Origin: Bog-159 sp963709155
Lineage (GTDB): Bacteria; Acidobacteriota; Terriglobia; Bryobacterales; Bryobacteraceae
Assembly (NCBI GenBank): GCA_963709155.1
Contig: CAVPVD010000003.1
Coordinates: 62,001-126,000 of the forward strand
Direction: 5' to 3'
DNA: 64,000 nt
Shown: positions 32,885 to 40,927 of the stretch, piece by piece
Numbering within the stretch: position 1 is the first letter of the stretch
Layout of the letters: each line of letters opens with the position of its first letter
Translations under genes and position numbers: made by a program
The notes under the pieces: model-generated
Told to the model about the DNA's origin: nothing
The model's database searches: none
What the model saw: the letters and a program-made list of their open reading frames with translations, nothing else

Positions 32885-35593
32885 TTACATCTCCTTGACT
32901 ACGGTTTCCGCGGCCAACACATCGTGATTCGCGTTCAACAGCACGTGCTTGGGCTTCTTGGGCAAACGCAGCTTGATCTCGCTCGATGTCATATTGCCGA
33001 GGAGCGCGACGGAACCGGCGCGCACGACATGCCCATCGAAATCGAAGTAGATCGGCACTCCCATCACGAACCGGGAAGAGACGCCGCTTTGTGTGACTTT
33101 GGCGGTAAACATGAATTTGCCGCCCGGCTCGGGCGCGATCGAATACTCCATGCGGTAGCTCGGTACTTCGGTCCCATAAACCCATTGCCGGAAAAACCAA
33201 TCCATTTTGCCGTTTCTCTCCAGGTCGATGGCGGGCTTCATATGCTTCTCGACGACCGATTTGAACGATTCCGTGGAAGCATTCCGATTCAGATACGTGG
33301 CCACAAAGTCGTGCATCATGGCGATGAAGTCCCGGTCTCCCGTGTCGCGTTCGTACATTAAGTATCGCAGCATGTGCAGCACAAAACCGCCCTTGGGGTA
33401 GACCAGGCGATTGTAGGCCGCGCCGTTGCGAAAGGTGTTCAATCGGAGGCCCATCCACAAGGGTCCGGCGTCGTTCGGGCGGATGCCAAAGTTGTTCTTG
33501 GCCATGATGGTCTCGCGCGCCCGGTCCCAAAACTTCAGGTATTTGCCAGGATCATGCTCGGTCTGTTGCAGGAACAAGCCGGCCGAGAAATCGGCGAACC
33601 CTTCGGACAACCATTGGTCGTGATAGGATGCCCAGCCGACCATGTGGCCCCACCATTGGTGCGCCACTTCGTGCGGAGTTACCTCCTGGATGAACTCCGC
33701 GAAGCGGAAGGCATTGCCTCCCAACAGCATCCAGCGCTGCGTGCTATCGAAGAACGCGCTGATCGGCAAATAGACCAGCGTAGGCCACGACTGGCCGTAA
33801 TTGAAGGCCGGCTGCTGCGTCACCGCGATGCGCCCGTACGGCGCGGCGCCGAACCACACTTGAAAACAGCGAATGGCGTTTTGCGCGTCAACCATGGCGC
33901 TCTCCGCCATGGCGCTGGGGCTCAGACTCATGTTTCGGGCGTAGCGGCGCAGGTAAGCCGGCGTCTCCGCCGTGGCGTAGGCTTCTATATCGTAGTTGGT
34001 GGTGTCGTCGTGCACCGACTTCTTCTTGAACAGACCATAATTGAACCCGGCCACCGCCAGTGGGATGTCCGACACCCAGTGAGACGCCTGGTAGTCGTCT
34101 TCCCGCCACTCCTTGTCCAGTTTGCCCACGCCCACCAGCGTGTATTGCCTGGGGACTTTAAAGGTCAGGTCATAGGTCGCGCGGTCCGCGAAGGCGTTCA
34201 AGCTGGGGTACCAACTGGTGCGCGCGCCCACCGAGAAATTGCCGGAGCCTTCCTTCTGAACGACCTGGTCGCCCTCGTATTCGATGCCGAGGGTATAACT
34301 GCGGCCGGCGGCCAGGGCTTCGGGCATGATCGCATAAAACGATCCATCTTCCTTGCGGCTTTCCTGGATGAACGAGATTTCCTTGTCGTTGTAAGTGACC
34401 CGCATAACGCGCAGCCGTGGGAGCAACCCGAAGCCGATGACGCGTACGCCATCGAGCAGCGCCTTCAGTTGCAGGACGCAAGTGGCCGATAAGTGATCGT
34501 TCTTGCCGATGGCGGTTTCGATCTTATAATGTTCGGCCGCCACGGTGTGGCGATTCTCCGTGGAACTGGCGGTGCCGGCCTTCCACTCTTCCGCGAAATG
34601 CGTCAGGTACCAAATGCCGTCCTGGGAGCCGCCCGGGTCGAAATTGATGACGGCGACTTCCTCCGGAGAAGGCATAAAGGGCATGGCGCCCCGGGAATTC
34701 AATATGAAGCGCAAATCGGAATGCTTGTCGCCGTGGATGAAAGCGCGAAACGATCCAGCCTCTTTCGGATTATAGAGTTCGCCCAGAACTTCCGCCTCGT
34801 GGTTGGCGATGTCTTCGTCCTGCAGCCAATACTCCAGCATGCTGCGAGGTGTCTCCGTGCGATGGCGCGCGCGGGCCCTGAATTCGCGCCACGCATTGCC
34901 GCCCTGGGATGCCTGGTCCGTGGCCTCCGCCTGGCGCTTGATCTCGTCGTATGTGCCGTCTGTAAACCAGAAGACGGCTGAACGGAAGGATTCATCCACG
35001 TTTTCCGCGCCGGAAATCCGGCGCAAATAGGTTCGTTCAAAGGTCACCGCGGGTTCCAGGTGAAAGGCGCCTTCGCCGGTGAAGACGCCCGCCACCACGC
35101 GGCCCAACACGGGCGGCAGAAAGCTGAACTGCCCGGAGGCGAAGGTGAAGGTAGCGTTATCGCGTTTCAGTTGCAGGTTGGCCACGCGCAGCGCCGCACC
35201 GGGCGCGGCGTTGCGCAACGCGACATAATTCGGATCCGAATTCGCGAATAGCGAACGCTTGCCGGCCACTTCGACGACAGTCCGCTCTACGGCGATTTTC
35301 ATGGTAAAGGCGACCATCACGGGCTCGGCGGCCACTTCGATCTCTTTTGCAAGATCCTCGAAGCCATCGTGTTGGACGGAGATCACGTACTTGCCCGGGT
35401 CGAGGTCCGCAAACTCAAAATGGCCCTGCGAATCGGTGATCGCATTCTGGGCCATGGAGGTTTCGGAACTCTTCAGGACCACGCCGGCCGCGGGGATCGC
35501 CGCGCCGCTAGGGTCCTTCACGACGCCGTTCACGGCGGCGGCGGAGAGCAGCGCCGGTAGCAGGAGCGCGACGAAGACCAGGTTGGAAGCCAC
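32885..35593 (-). CDS. M1-family aminopeptidase with N-terminal carboxypeptidase-regulatory-like domain
   Basis: 902 residues. Signal peptide ('LVFVALLLPALLSAAA'), then a CarboxypepD_reg-like domain (~residues 20-100, 'VNGVVKDPSGAAIPAAGVVL'), a long beta-rich region and the gluzincin catalytic domain. The zinc motif HEVAHQWWGH is at about residue 640, followed 19 residues later by the third ligand in 'WLSEGFADF', exactly as in M1 peptidases. The GAMEN-type exopeptidase motif is not obvious, so exact specificity is open. Secreted or outer-membrane facing. The gene pairs with the GH127 gene downstream; joint action on glycoproteins is a plausible inference. Confidence 0.88.
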   Translation of the reverse strand: MASNLVFVALLLPALLSAAAVNGVVKDPSGAAIPAAGVVLKSSETSMAQNAITDSQGHFEFADLDPGKYVISVQHDGFEDLAKEIEVAAEPVMVAFTMKIAVERTVVEVAGKRSLFANSDPNYVALRNAAPGAALRVANLQLKRDNATFTFASGQFSFLPPVLGRVVAGVFTGEGAFHLEPAVTFERTYLRRISGAENVDESFRSAVFWFTDGTYDEIKRQAEATDQASQGGNAWREFRARARHRTETPRSMLEYWLQDEDIANHEAEVLGELYNPKEAGSFRAFIHGDKHSDLRFILNSRGAMPFMPSPEEVAVINFDPGGSQDGIWYLTHFAEEWKAGTASSTENRHTVAAEHYKIETAIGKNDHLSATCVLQLKALLDGVRVIGFGLLPRLRVMRVTYNDKEISFIQESRKEDGSFYAIMPEALAAGRSYTLGIEYEGDQVVQKEGSGNFSVGARTSWYPSLNAFADRATYDLTFKVPRQYTLVGVGKLDKEWREDDYQASHWVSDIPLAVAGFNYGLFKKKSVHDDTTNYDIEAYATAETPAYLRRYARNMSLSPSAMAESAMVDAQNAIRCFQVWFGAAPYGRIAVTQQPAFNYGQSWPTLVYLPISAFFDSTQRWMLLGGNAFRFAEFIQEVTPHEVAHQWWGHMVGWASYHDQWLSEGFADFSAGLFLQQTEHDPGKYLKFWDRARETIMAKNNFGIRPNDAGPLWMGLRLNTFRNGAAYNRLVYPKGGFVLHMLRYLMYERDTGDRDFIAMMHDFVATYLNRNASTESFKSVVEKHMKPAIDLERNGKMDWFFRQWVYGTEVPSYRMEYSIAPEPGGKFMFTAKVTQSGVSSRFVMGVPIYFDFDGHVVRAGSVALLGNMTSSEIKLRLPKKPKHVLLNANHDVLAAETVVKEM

Positions 35594-35622
35594 TGAACAT
35601 TGTAACTCCCGCTGTGGATGCG

Positions 35623-36690
35623 CTACTTTCGGCCGTCTCCGGCATCTTCGGCAAAGTTGATGGCGGCTTCGCTGCTGAACTTGCGGTAATTCCGATACTC
35701 GATCTCGTCGCGCGATTCGTATTGACCGATGCGGACATAGGCGCTCGAATGCGAGGGCACCAGGTAACGGCGCGCGCCGATCGTGACTTCGCCGTAATCG
35801 AGCACGTGGCCGGCCGCAATGGTATCCGCCTCATCCGCAAAATCGGTGGCATACATGATCAGACGCATGATCGCGCCCGAGCGGGGGTCGGCCAAGACGA
35901 ATCCGCGATGTCCCGCCTTGACGAACTCGTGTTCCGGCTTGCCAAAAAAGCGGCTTATCTGCCGGCAGCAGACGGTGTAGCCCGAAGTCGCGAGGGGTAC
36001 GTTATAAGCCAGGACCGCCAGGCGAGTTCCATTCCGCATTTGCCACCGGTCCCAGGCGAACGTGGCGCGGCGGGCGGCGCCGAAGATCTCCTCCAGCATG
36101 CCGCCGAATTCGCCGTTGGACACGGGTAAGAGGCGCCCGTGCGTTTCACTGGCCACAACGTCCAGCTTGTGGTAGGGGCGGCCGGCCACATAGGCGGTGT
36201 CGTATTTATATTTGCCGGCGGGGTGCCAGGCGTCATCCAGCAATGACGAAGGATTTACAGCAGTCAGCCCCCAATTGTGATATTGCTCCGCCGTCTCGGT
36301 GGCAATGAAATCCGGAAAATGAGCCAGGTAATCCGCGACGTAATGCCGCACTCTAGCGAGGATATCGTCTTGCTCGGATGGGGAGGGCTCCGGCGTGAGG
36401 GATAGGGTTTCCTCTGCGGGAGGGCGGAGACGCGCGGATTGTTTGGCCAGGGCGTCGAGCGCGCGGGCGGTCTCGGGGCCCACGCCCAACTGCACCAGTT
36501 GCGCCGCGGTTTCGGCGGTCAATCGTTCGGTCAGCCGGACGGGCTTCAGCGACCGCGCTATGCGCTTGTCATTGCGATCCACGGCCAGGCCGGAGGCGAT
36601 CGTTGCGGCGAGTTGGCTGACATCGAGGCGCGTCTCTGCCAACAGCGGGAGGGACGCACACACGGTGACGATCCACGCAGTGCGCGTCAT
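35623..36690 (-). CDS. Uncharacterised secreted protein
   Basis: 355 residues with a signal peptide ('AWIVTVCASLPLLAE'), a helical part with 'LVQLGVGPETARALDALAKQ', then a beta-rich domain ('HYVADYLAHFPDFIATETAEQYHNW', split by a short loop; 'ARRYLVPSHSSAYVRIGQYES'). The second half resembles acidobacterial secreted proteins in which a 'lpdfvc.e' strand opens a lipocalin-like repeat, also seen in the LolA-like gene at 27961, but I cannot assign a family. Probably periplasmic. It sits 29 bases upstream of the M1 gene on the same strand and could be co-transcribed. Confidence 0.68.
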   Translation of the reverse strand: MTRTAWIVTVCASLPLLAETRLDVSQLAATIASGLAVDRNDKRIARSLKPVRLTERLTAETAAQLVQLGVGPETARALDALAKQSARLRPPAEETLSLTPEPSPSEQDDILARVRHYVADYLAHFPDFIATETAEQYHNWGLTAVNPSSLLDDAWHPAGKYKYDTAYVAGRPYHKLDVVASETHGRLLPVSNGEFGGMLEEIFGAARRATFAWDRWQMRNGTRLAVLAYNVPLATSGYTVCCRQISRFFGKPEHEFVKAGHRGFVLADPRSGAIMRLIMYATDFADEADTIAAGHVLDYGEVTIGARRYLVPSHSSAYVRIGQYESRDEIEYRNYRKFSSEAAINFAEDAGDGRK

Positions 36691-36722
36691 CCATGCCTCC
36701 AGTTGCCATTTTATAGCGCGGG

Positions 36723-37545
36723 TTAGACCTTCGAAAAGCGGCGCAGCGTGTAAGCTTCCGGATTCATGTTCTCACGCTCCAGCCGCTTCCAGTCGTCATT
36801 CACGTGAATCAGCTTGCCGCTGATGTGATTGGATCGTTCCGATACCAGGAACAGAGCCAGATGGATCTGTTTGTCGGGGTGCGTACCGCCGGTCAGGCGG
36901 ACGTCCTCGGCTTCTTCGATCTCCTTGCTCCCCGCGCGCTCGCCGGAGTGCAGGATCTCATCCGTCATGTGGGTGTAAGTTCCTCCGGGCGCCATACAGT
37001 TCACCTGCACGTTCACGTCGCGCACCTCTTCAGCCAGCGTTTCGACGAAGCGCACCACGGCGGCCTTGGACGCGGCATAAGCCGAGAAACGGGGACGCGC
37101 GGAAGCGGCTCCGCCGCCGCCGATCACGACGATCTTGCCGTAGCGCCTTTCGATCATCTGGGGCAGTACCGCACGGCAGGCGTGCATGGTTCCCATCAGG
37201 TTGGTTTCCACGGTTTCGGCCCAGGCGCGCGGTTTCAAGTCGACCAGCGGTCCGATAGGCCCCTGCACGGCGGCCGCCGCGATCAAGACGTGTACGCCGC
37301 CGAAGACCGCGCGCATGCGCTCCACCGCCGCGCTCATCTGCTCGTAGTCGCGCACATCCGACGCGGATGCGCAGGGCCATGCCGCCGGCGTGTTCGATCT
37401 CCAGTTTCGCCAGGTCCAGCTCGGCCTGGCTGCGCGCCAGCAATCCGACGCGCGCGCCTTCCGCCGCAAACCCGATGGCCAGCCGCTTGCCGATACCACG
37501 GCCTGCCCCGGTAATCAGGACTGCCTGGTCCTTCAGCGGCCGCAC
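36723..37545 (-). pseudogene. SDR-family oxidoreductase, split by a frameshift
   Basis: From GTG 37545 the frame encodes the dinucleotide-binding start 'LKDQAVLITGAGRGIGKRLA' and continues to 'HAGGMALRIR'. It then breaks at about 37363. The rest is in the +1 frame: 'SDVRDYEQMSAAVERM', 'IAAAAVQGPIGPLVD', the active-site 'SAYAASKAAVVRFVETLAEE' (Tyr-x-x-x-Lys) and 'NVQVNCMAPGGTYTHM', ending at 36723. Loss of one CG from a CGCGCG run would create this break. SDRs oxidise alcohols or reduce carbonyls with NAD(P). The start lies 3 bases after the stop of the PmoB-like gene, so in the intact form it would be the third gene of that operon and could process the product. Confidence 0.85.
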
Positions 37546-37548
37546 GGG

Positions 37549-39108
37549 TCAGTTCTCCACGCGCGCGTCGAAGATCCCGGTCTCGACTTTGCCGCCGCGC
37601 TTCACCTGCACGTAAATGCGATAGTTGCCGGGTTTGGGAAAGCCATACGGAAAAGATACTTCGGGCGGCAGCGCCATGGTCATGCTGGAATGGTCCATGC
37701 CGGCCATTCCGGGCATCGCGGCCATGGCCGCGGCGCCATCGCCGGCATTGGCGGTGAGGCTGAGCGAAGCCATGGGCACCGATCCCGAGGGATGCACATG
37801 CGCAAACACGCTGCGGTCCGAGCGCACGAACGCCGCGTGCCCCGGCATGCCCATGTAGAGTTCCACGTTCTTCGCGGGTGTACCGTCCGCGTCTTCCAGG
37901 CGGAAGCGGAAATACATCGCGCGGCTGGCGTGCAGAGGACCCCGGGGCCGCTCCCAAACCATGCGGGAACCATCCGCCAGTTGCGCCACGGTCTGGTTGG
38001 GATCGGCCACGGAAATGGGCGGACCCGCGCCGCCGGCGTCGTCGCCCAACATGGGTGAGCCGGCGATGGCCGGCAACGTGATTTCGGCCACCAGGGTTTC
38101 CGGCAAGCCGTCGGCGTGTACGATGTCTCCGTACAGCGCGTATTTTCCGGCGGGCATGGCAGGCAGATCCTTCTGGAACACGCCGGCCCCCACGCGATCG
38201 GGATGCAGATGCCAGACGCGATCCATCTCCGGCAGGCTGATCACGTAGAGATGCATCAGGTGATTGTGATCGGGAACCAGATCGTCCACTTTGCGCCAAC
38301 GCGCCCAGCCGGGATCGGTGAGGTGGAGCATCAGCCGGCCGCCGTTCTCGAGCGTGGCCGACATTTGCAATGGCTTGAAGATGTGTTGGTCATAGGCGCT
38401 GGCTTCGCTCTTCCACCAGAGTCCACCCAAGGCAGCCATCGCCAGCACGAAGACGGTGGTGGCGGCCATTACGAACCGCGCACGGCGCATGCGCGACGGA
38501 TCGGGGGCCGCGCCGGGTTCCAGTTGGCCTTCGCGCACGCCCGCGCCGACGATGCTGACCGCGCCCACCAGCAGGAGCAGTCCCAGCGCGCCCAGCAGGA
38601 TGCCGATGGGCGCCTGCATCTTCATGGTGGTGGACGAAAGCGCGGGCACTGGTACCGACAACACGCCCTTTCCTTTGGGGCCTTCGGCGGTCACGCGCAC
38701 CTGCCAGGAGCCGGAGGTCATCATCCAAAGCGAGCCGGTGAAGAACTGCGGATCCTCCCTGGAACGCTGCGCCAGATCCGGCACGGGAGCGAATTTCGCG
38801 CCTGGTCCGGTGAGCGGCGTGGGCACGATGTGTACCACGTCCACATCGTTGGCGGAGGTACGGACCTCGATCTCCGCTACGCCCGGGATCACGGTAGGCG
38901 TGCGGATAGTGACCAGCAGGTGGTACGGGCCGGCCTGGCCTTCGTAGAAAACGTCGGGACTGCCCACGTGCGCCCACGCGGTAGTGGCTGCGAGAAGCAG
39001 AAGACATAGCAGCCGAAAGCGCTCCCTAACGGTCGCGGCTCGGCCGGTCGCGGCTCGACCGGTCGCGGTTCGGTAATGCGACCTGGCCACGGGATTACCG
39101 GCGAACAC
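37549..39108 (-). CDS. PmoB-like copper-protein partner of the monooxygenase-like locus
   Basis: 519 residues as read from ATG 39108. A hydrophobic signal peptide ends at AWA, leaving His47 as predicted first mature residue (HVGSPDVFYEG). A beta-sandwich domain follows (residues 47-160), then two membrane helices (~167-188 and ~211-231), a loop ending 'KPLQ', and a periplasmic part with two His-rich beta domains ('HNHLMHLYVIS', 'VWHLHPDRVG', 'MPGHAAFVRSDRSVFAHVHP') and a Met-rich stretch (MAAMPGMAGMDHSSMTM). Signal peptide, N-terminal His, cupredoxin-like domain, two helices and second domain is the PmoB layout. The His pair of the PmoB CuB site is replaced (GSWQVR). It follows the PmoC/A-like gene with a 14-base overlap. 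Identity as PmoB homologue is inferred from layout and context; a FixH/YtkA-like origin is the alternative. Confidence 0.6.
   Translation of the reverse strand: MFAGNPVARSHYRTATGRAATGRAATVRERFRLLCLLLLAATTAWAHVGSPDVFYEGQAGPYHLLVTIRTPTVIPGVAEIEVRTSANDVDVVHIVPTPLTGPGAKFAPVPDLAQRSREDPQFFTGSLWMMTSGSWQVRVTAEGPKGKGVLSVPVPALSSTTMKMQAPIGILLGALGLLLLVGAVSIVGAGVREGQLEPGAAPDPSRMRRARFVMAATTVFVLAMAALGGLWWKSEASAYDQHIFKPLQMSATLENGGRLMLHLTDPGWARWRKVDDLVPDHNHLMHLYVISLPEMDRVWHLHPDRVGAGVFQKDLPAMPAGKYALYGDIVHADGLPETLVAEITLPAIAGSPMLGDDAGGAGPPISVADPNQTVAQLADGSRMVWERPRGPLHASRAMYFRFRLEDADGTPAKNVELYMGMPGHAAFVRSDRSVFAHVHPSGSVPMASLSLTANAGDGAAAMAAMPGMAGMDHSSMTMALPPEVSFPYGFPKPGNYRIYVQVKRGGKVETGIFDARVEN
39020..39076. repeat. 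Family A repeat lying inside the 5' end of the PmoB-like gene
   Basis: GCTCCCTAACGGTCGCGGCTCGG with further CCGGTCGCGG(C/T)TCG units to 39072. It falls between the PmoC/A-like stop (39095) and the signal peptide, so residues ~14-29 (TATGRAATGRAATVRER) of the PmoB-like frame are repeat-encoded. No ATG, GTG or TTG lies between repeat and signal peptide in that frame. Confidence 0.75.
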
Positions 39109-40273
39109 GCCGCATCCAATCGCCCCAGGCGAATCCCAACCGGGTGGTCAGGATGCCCAATACGGCGGCCAGGGCGAGCTCGGTCCAGAATACGGAGGGC
39201 GCATCCGGTGCGACGAAAACATGGCGTACGTTGATGGACGTAGGCCGTGCGTTGTAATCGAAGACGTTGGTGTGAAAGAACCAGTTTTGCGCGCCCGTGG
39301 AATTCAGAAAACCGGAGAACGGCCACTGCACGGCGATCAGCACGCCCAGGAACAGGAGCCCGGAAACGGCGGCCAACTTCCAGGGTTTCCAATCGCGGGT
39401 GCGGTTCCACAGCAGGTCCAGCGCCAGCGCGGGAACGAACAGCAGCATGGGAAATTCGGGCGGTACGAACTGGGTGACCTGGTGGTAGACCGGCCCCAAT
39501 TTGGGTTCGGCGGGAAACAGAGGCAATATCCAGCCCATGCCCGCCCAGAAGAGCCAATAGACCGTGGCTACCGTGGTGGCGGCCCAACGCTTCTCAGAGG
39601 CGCGCGCCACGCCGGCCAGCACCAGCGGCACCACCATGCACACCACGCGATAGTAGATCCCGTTGTGCATCAGGGCATGCCACGAGAACTCCATGATCAT
39701 GAGCATCAGCCCGATCAGGACCACGCCGCCGATGTACAGAAACAGCCAGTTCAGCTTGTTGCGGAACTCATCGCGCGCCCGATTCATCATGCCCAGAATC
39801 AGGATAAGGGTGCCGGTGTTCACCGCGAGGTTGCCCAAGATCAAAAGCACGTGCGGTGGGCTGAGGATCTTCACGTCCAGCCCGTAGGCGCTGTGCCACC
39901 AGTTGTCGAAGGGCGCGGAAGTGAGCATCGCCACGCCTCCCCAGGCCGCGATGAAGGCACCCAGGGGGGCTTCGAATCCCCACATCTTCACGGCGGTGCT
40001 GCGCAGTTGCGAGAAGTTACCGAAGGTGGTGGCCAGGATCAGGTAGCCGCAGGAAAGTCCGGCCAGCACGCCGCACAGGTAGATGGCCATGTGGGCCGGC
40101 GTCCAGAAGGTGTCGCGCCCGATGGAGCGGTGCCAGGAGATATCCCATTGGCCGCCAATCATGGCGGAAGTGACGCCAAGGACCGCGCACCAGACGTACC
40201 ACGGCACGCCGGCGGCACGTTCGCGCGCAGATGCGGTGGAAATGGACGAGATTGTGGTTGAGGTGGTTGCCAT
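39095..40273 (-). CDS. Copper membrane monooxygenase-like protein: PmoC-like part fused to PmoA-like part
   Basis: 392 residues, about ten membrane helices (near 24-41, 62-83, 97-119, 140-161, 175-197, 207-224, 233-252, 265-288, 299-315, 361-380). Residues 44-61 read DISWHRSIGRDTFWTPAH, matching the PmoC/AmoC motif DGTWHQTIVRDTDFTPSH, with the copper ligands Asp44, His48, His61 in register with Asp156, His160, His173 of Methylococcus PmoC. Residues 123-141 (DNWWHSAYGLDVKILSPPH) match the second PmoC motif NEWGHTFWFMEELFVAPLH; Asp123, His127, His141 align with the Asn227, His231, His245 site (Asn replaced by Asp). The two N-terminal PmoC helices are missing. From residue ~173 the helix pattern ('LNWLFLYIGGVVLIGL', 'FSWHALMH', 'VTQFVPPEFPMLLFVPALAL') follows PmoA, so this appears to be a C-A fusion. 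Substrate unknown. GGAGGG lies before ATG 40273. Confidence 0.75.
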   Translation of the reverse strand: MATTSTTISSISTASARERAAGVPWYVWCAVLGVTSAMIGGQWDISWHRSIGRDTFWTPAHMAIYLCGVLAGLSCGYLILATTFGNFSQLRSTAVKMWGFEAPLGAFIAAWGGVAMLTSAPFDNWWHSAYGLDVKILSPPHVLLILGNLAVNTGTLILILGMMNRARDEFRNKLNWLFLYIGGVVLIGLMLMIMEFSWHALMHNGIYYRVVCMVVPLVLAGVARASEKRWAATTVATVYWLFWAGMGWILPLFPAEPKLGPVYHQVTQFVPPEFPMLLFVPALALDLLWNRTRDWKPWKLAAVSGLLFLGVLIAVQWPFSGFLNSTGAQNWFFHTNVFDYNARPTSINVRHVFVAPDAPSVFWTELALAAVLGILTTRLGFAWGDWMRRVRR

Positions 40274-40280
40274 GTTGTCC

Positions 40281-40301
40281 CTCCGTACGTCTTTGATTAT
40301 A
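40281..40301 (-). promoter_or_regulatory. -10 box and ribosome-binding site of the monooxygenase-like operon
   Basis: On the minus strand a perfect TATAAT (40296-40301) stands about 23 bases before the ATG at 40273, with GGAGGG (around 40279-40284) at ideal distance. The -35 region 17 bases upstream is weak (AGCCGA), so an activator may be involved. Confidence 0.55.
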
Positions 40302-40376
40302 TCTTTGTTTTGCGGGATTCGGCTGCGGGCGGGCGGCCGAGCAGGCGCCTACTGGCGGGCAACCTGGCCCGATTCG

Positions 40377-40424
40377 CGACACCAGCCAGACCTCGTCCCA
40401 GCGCGGAGAATTCACCAGGTCCAT
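40377..40424 (-). pseudogene. mazF-like toxin remnant (N-terminal 16 codons)
   Basis: From ATG 40424 the frame reads MDLVNSPRWDEVWLVS, the usual MazF/PemK opening ('.rGeVWlv.ldP'), then loses all similarity. The ATG overlaps the end of the mazE-like reading frame, as in intact mazEF operons. Nothing of the rest of the toxin is recognisable before the monooxygenase-like operon. Confidence 0.6.
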
Positions 40425-40659
40425 TCCTCGCTATCGAACTCATTCGGAGGCAAGGCCTCCAGCAGCAACGGGTCGGGATCTGAAGAAGCGGCGGCGAAAG
40501 CTTCTTTCCAGCCTTGGCGCGCGGGACGTTCCGGAGCAATCACTATTCGGTCTTGTTCTACCCGCAGTTCGAGGTGTTGCCTAATCCGCATTGCTCAATG
40601 AGCGGCTTTGGAATGCGGATCCCACGCGAGTTGCCGATGCGCACCAGATCGATTTTCAT
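40412..40659 (-). pseudogene. mazE-like (AbrB/SpoVT type) antitoxin with frameshift
   Basis: From ATG 40659 the frame gives MKIDLVRIGNSRGIRIPKPL and 'IEQCGLG', the swapped-hairpin DNA-binding domain of MazE-type antitoxins, but stops early at 40558. Another frame continues the family: 'LELRVEQDRIVIAPE', 'RPARQGWKEAFAAASSD', 'LPPNEFDSEEWTW' and TGA at 40412-40414. One base missing near 40586 explains the break. Confidence 0.8.
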
Positions 40660-40690
40660 GGGTTCTTCGCCAGTGGTTACATTGTAACTA

Positions 40691-40926
40691 CTAAGACGCG
40701 CTTTGGGTGCGAGCGATGTTCGTGGCGGCCCCAGGAACCTGTTGGTGCCCAAGCAGGCCCGCAAACACCGGGCCGGAATCATGCGCGATCGGCGACGGCA
40801 GGGCCGCCAGATAGAGGTGCCGGGAATCCTGGACCAAGATCGCCAACAACGCAGCTACTCCGGCGGGAGTCTTGGCGATCCCGACAACGGCGGGATTCGA
40901 GGATAGCCGGATGAAGCCGAGAGCAG
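40691..40926 (-). pseudogene. vapC-like PIN toxin remnant
   Basis: Right behind an intact antitoxin gene, one frame reads 'ALGFIRLSSNPAVVGIAKTP', 'AALLAILVQDSRHLYLAALP' and 'LLGHQQVPGAATNIA', the second half of a TA-associated PIN toxin ('LLGHRQVTDAYLLALA' type). The first half with two catalytic acids is absent and the critical Asp after GHxQV is lost (P instead of T-D). Non-functional. Confidence 0.65.
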
Positions 40927-40927
40927 G

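Noticed and set aside
37334..38299. 321-codon minus-strand frame across the PmoB-like/SDR junction
   Set aside because: It is out of frame with both genes and made of Arg/Gly/Ser-rich sequence with no domain.
37549..39108. Claim of an intact PmoB CuB copper site
   Set aside because: The N-terminal His is there, but the paired His that complete CuB are replaced by Gln and Arg; only a B-like topology can be claimed.
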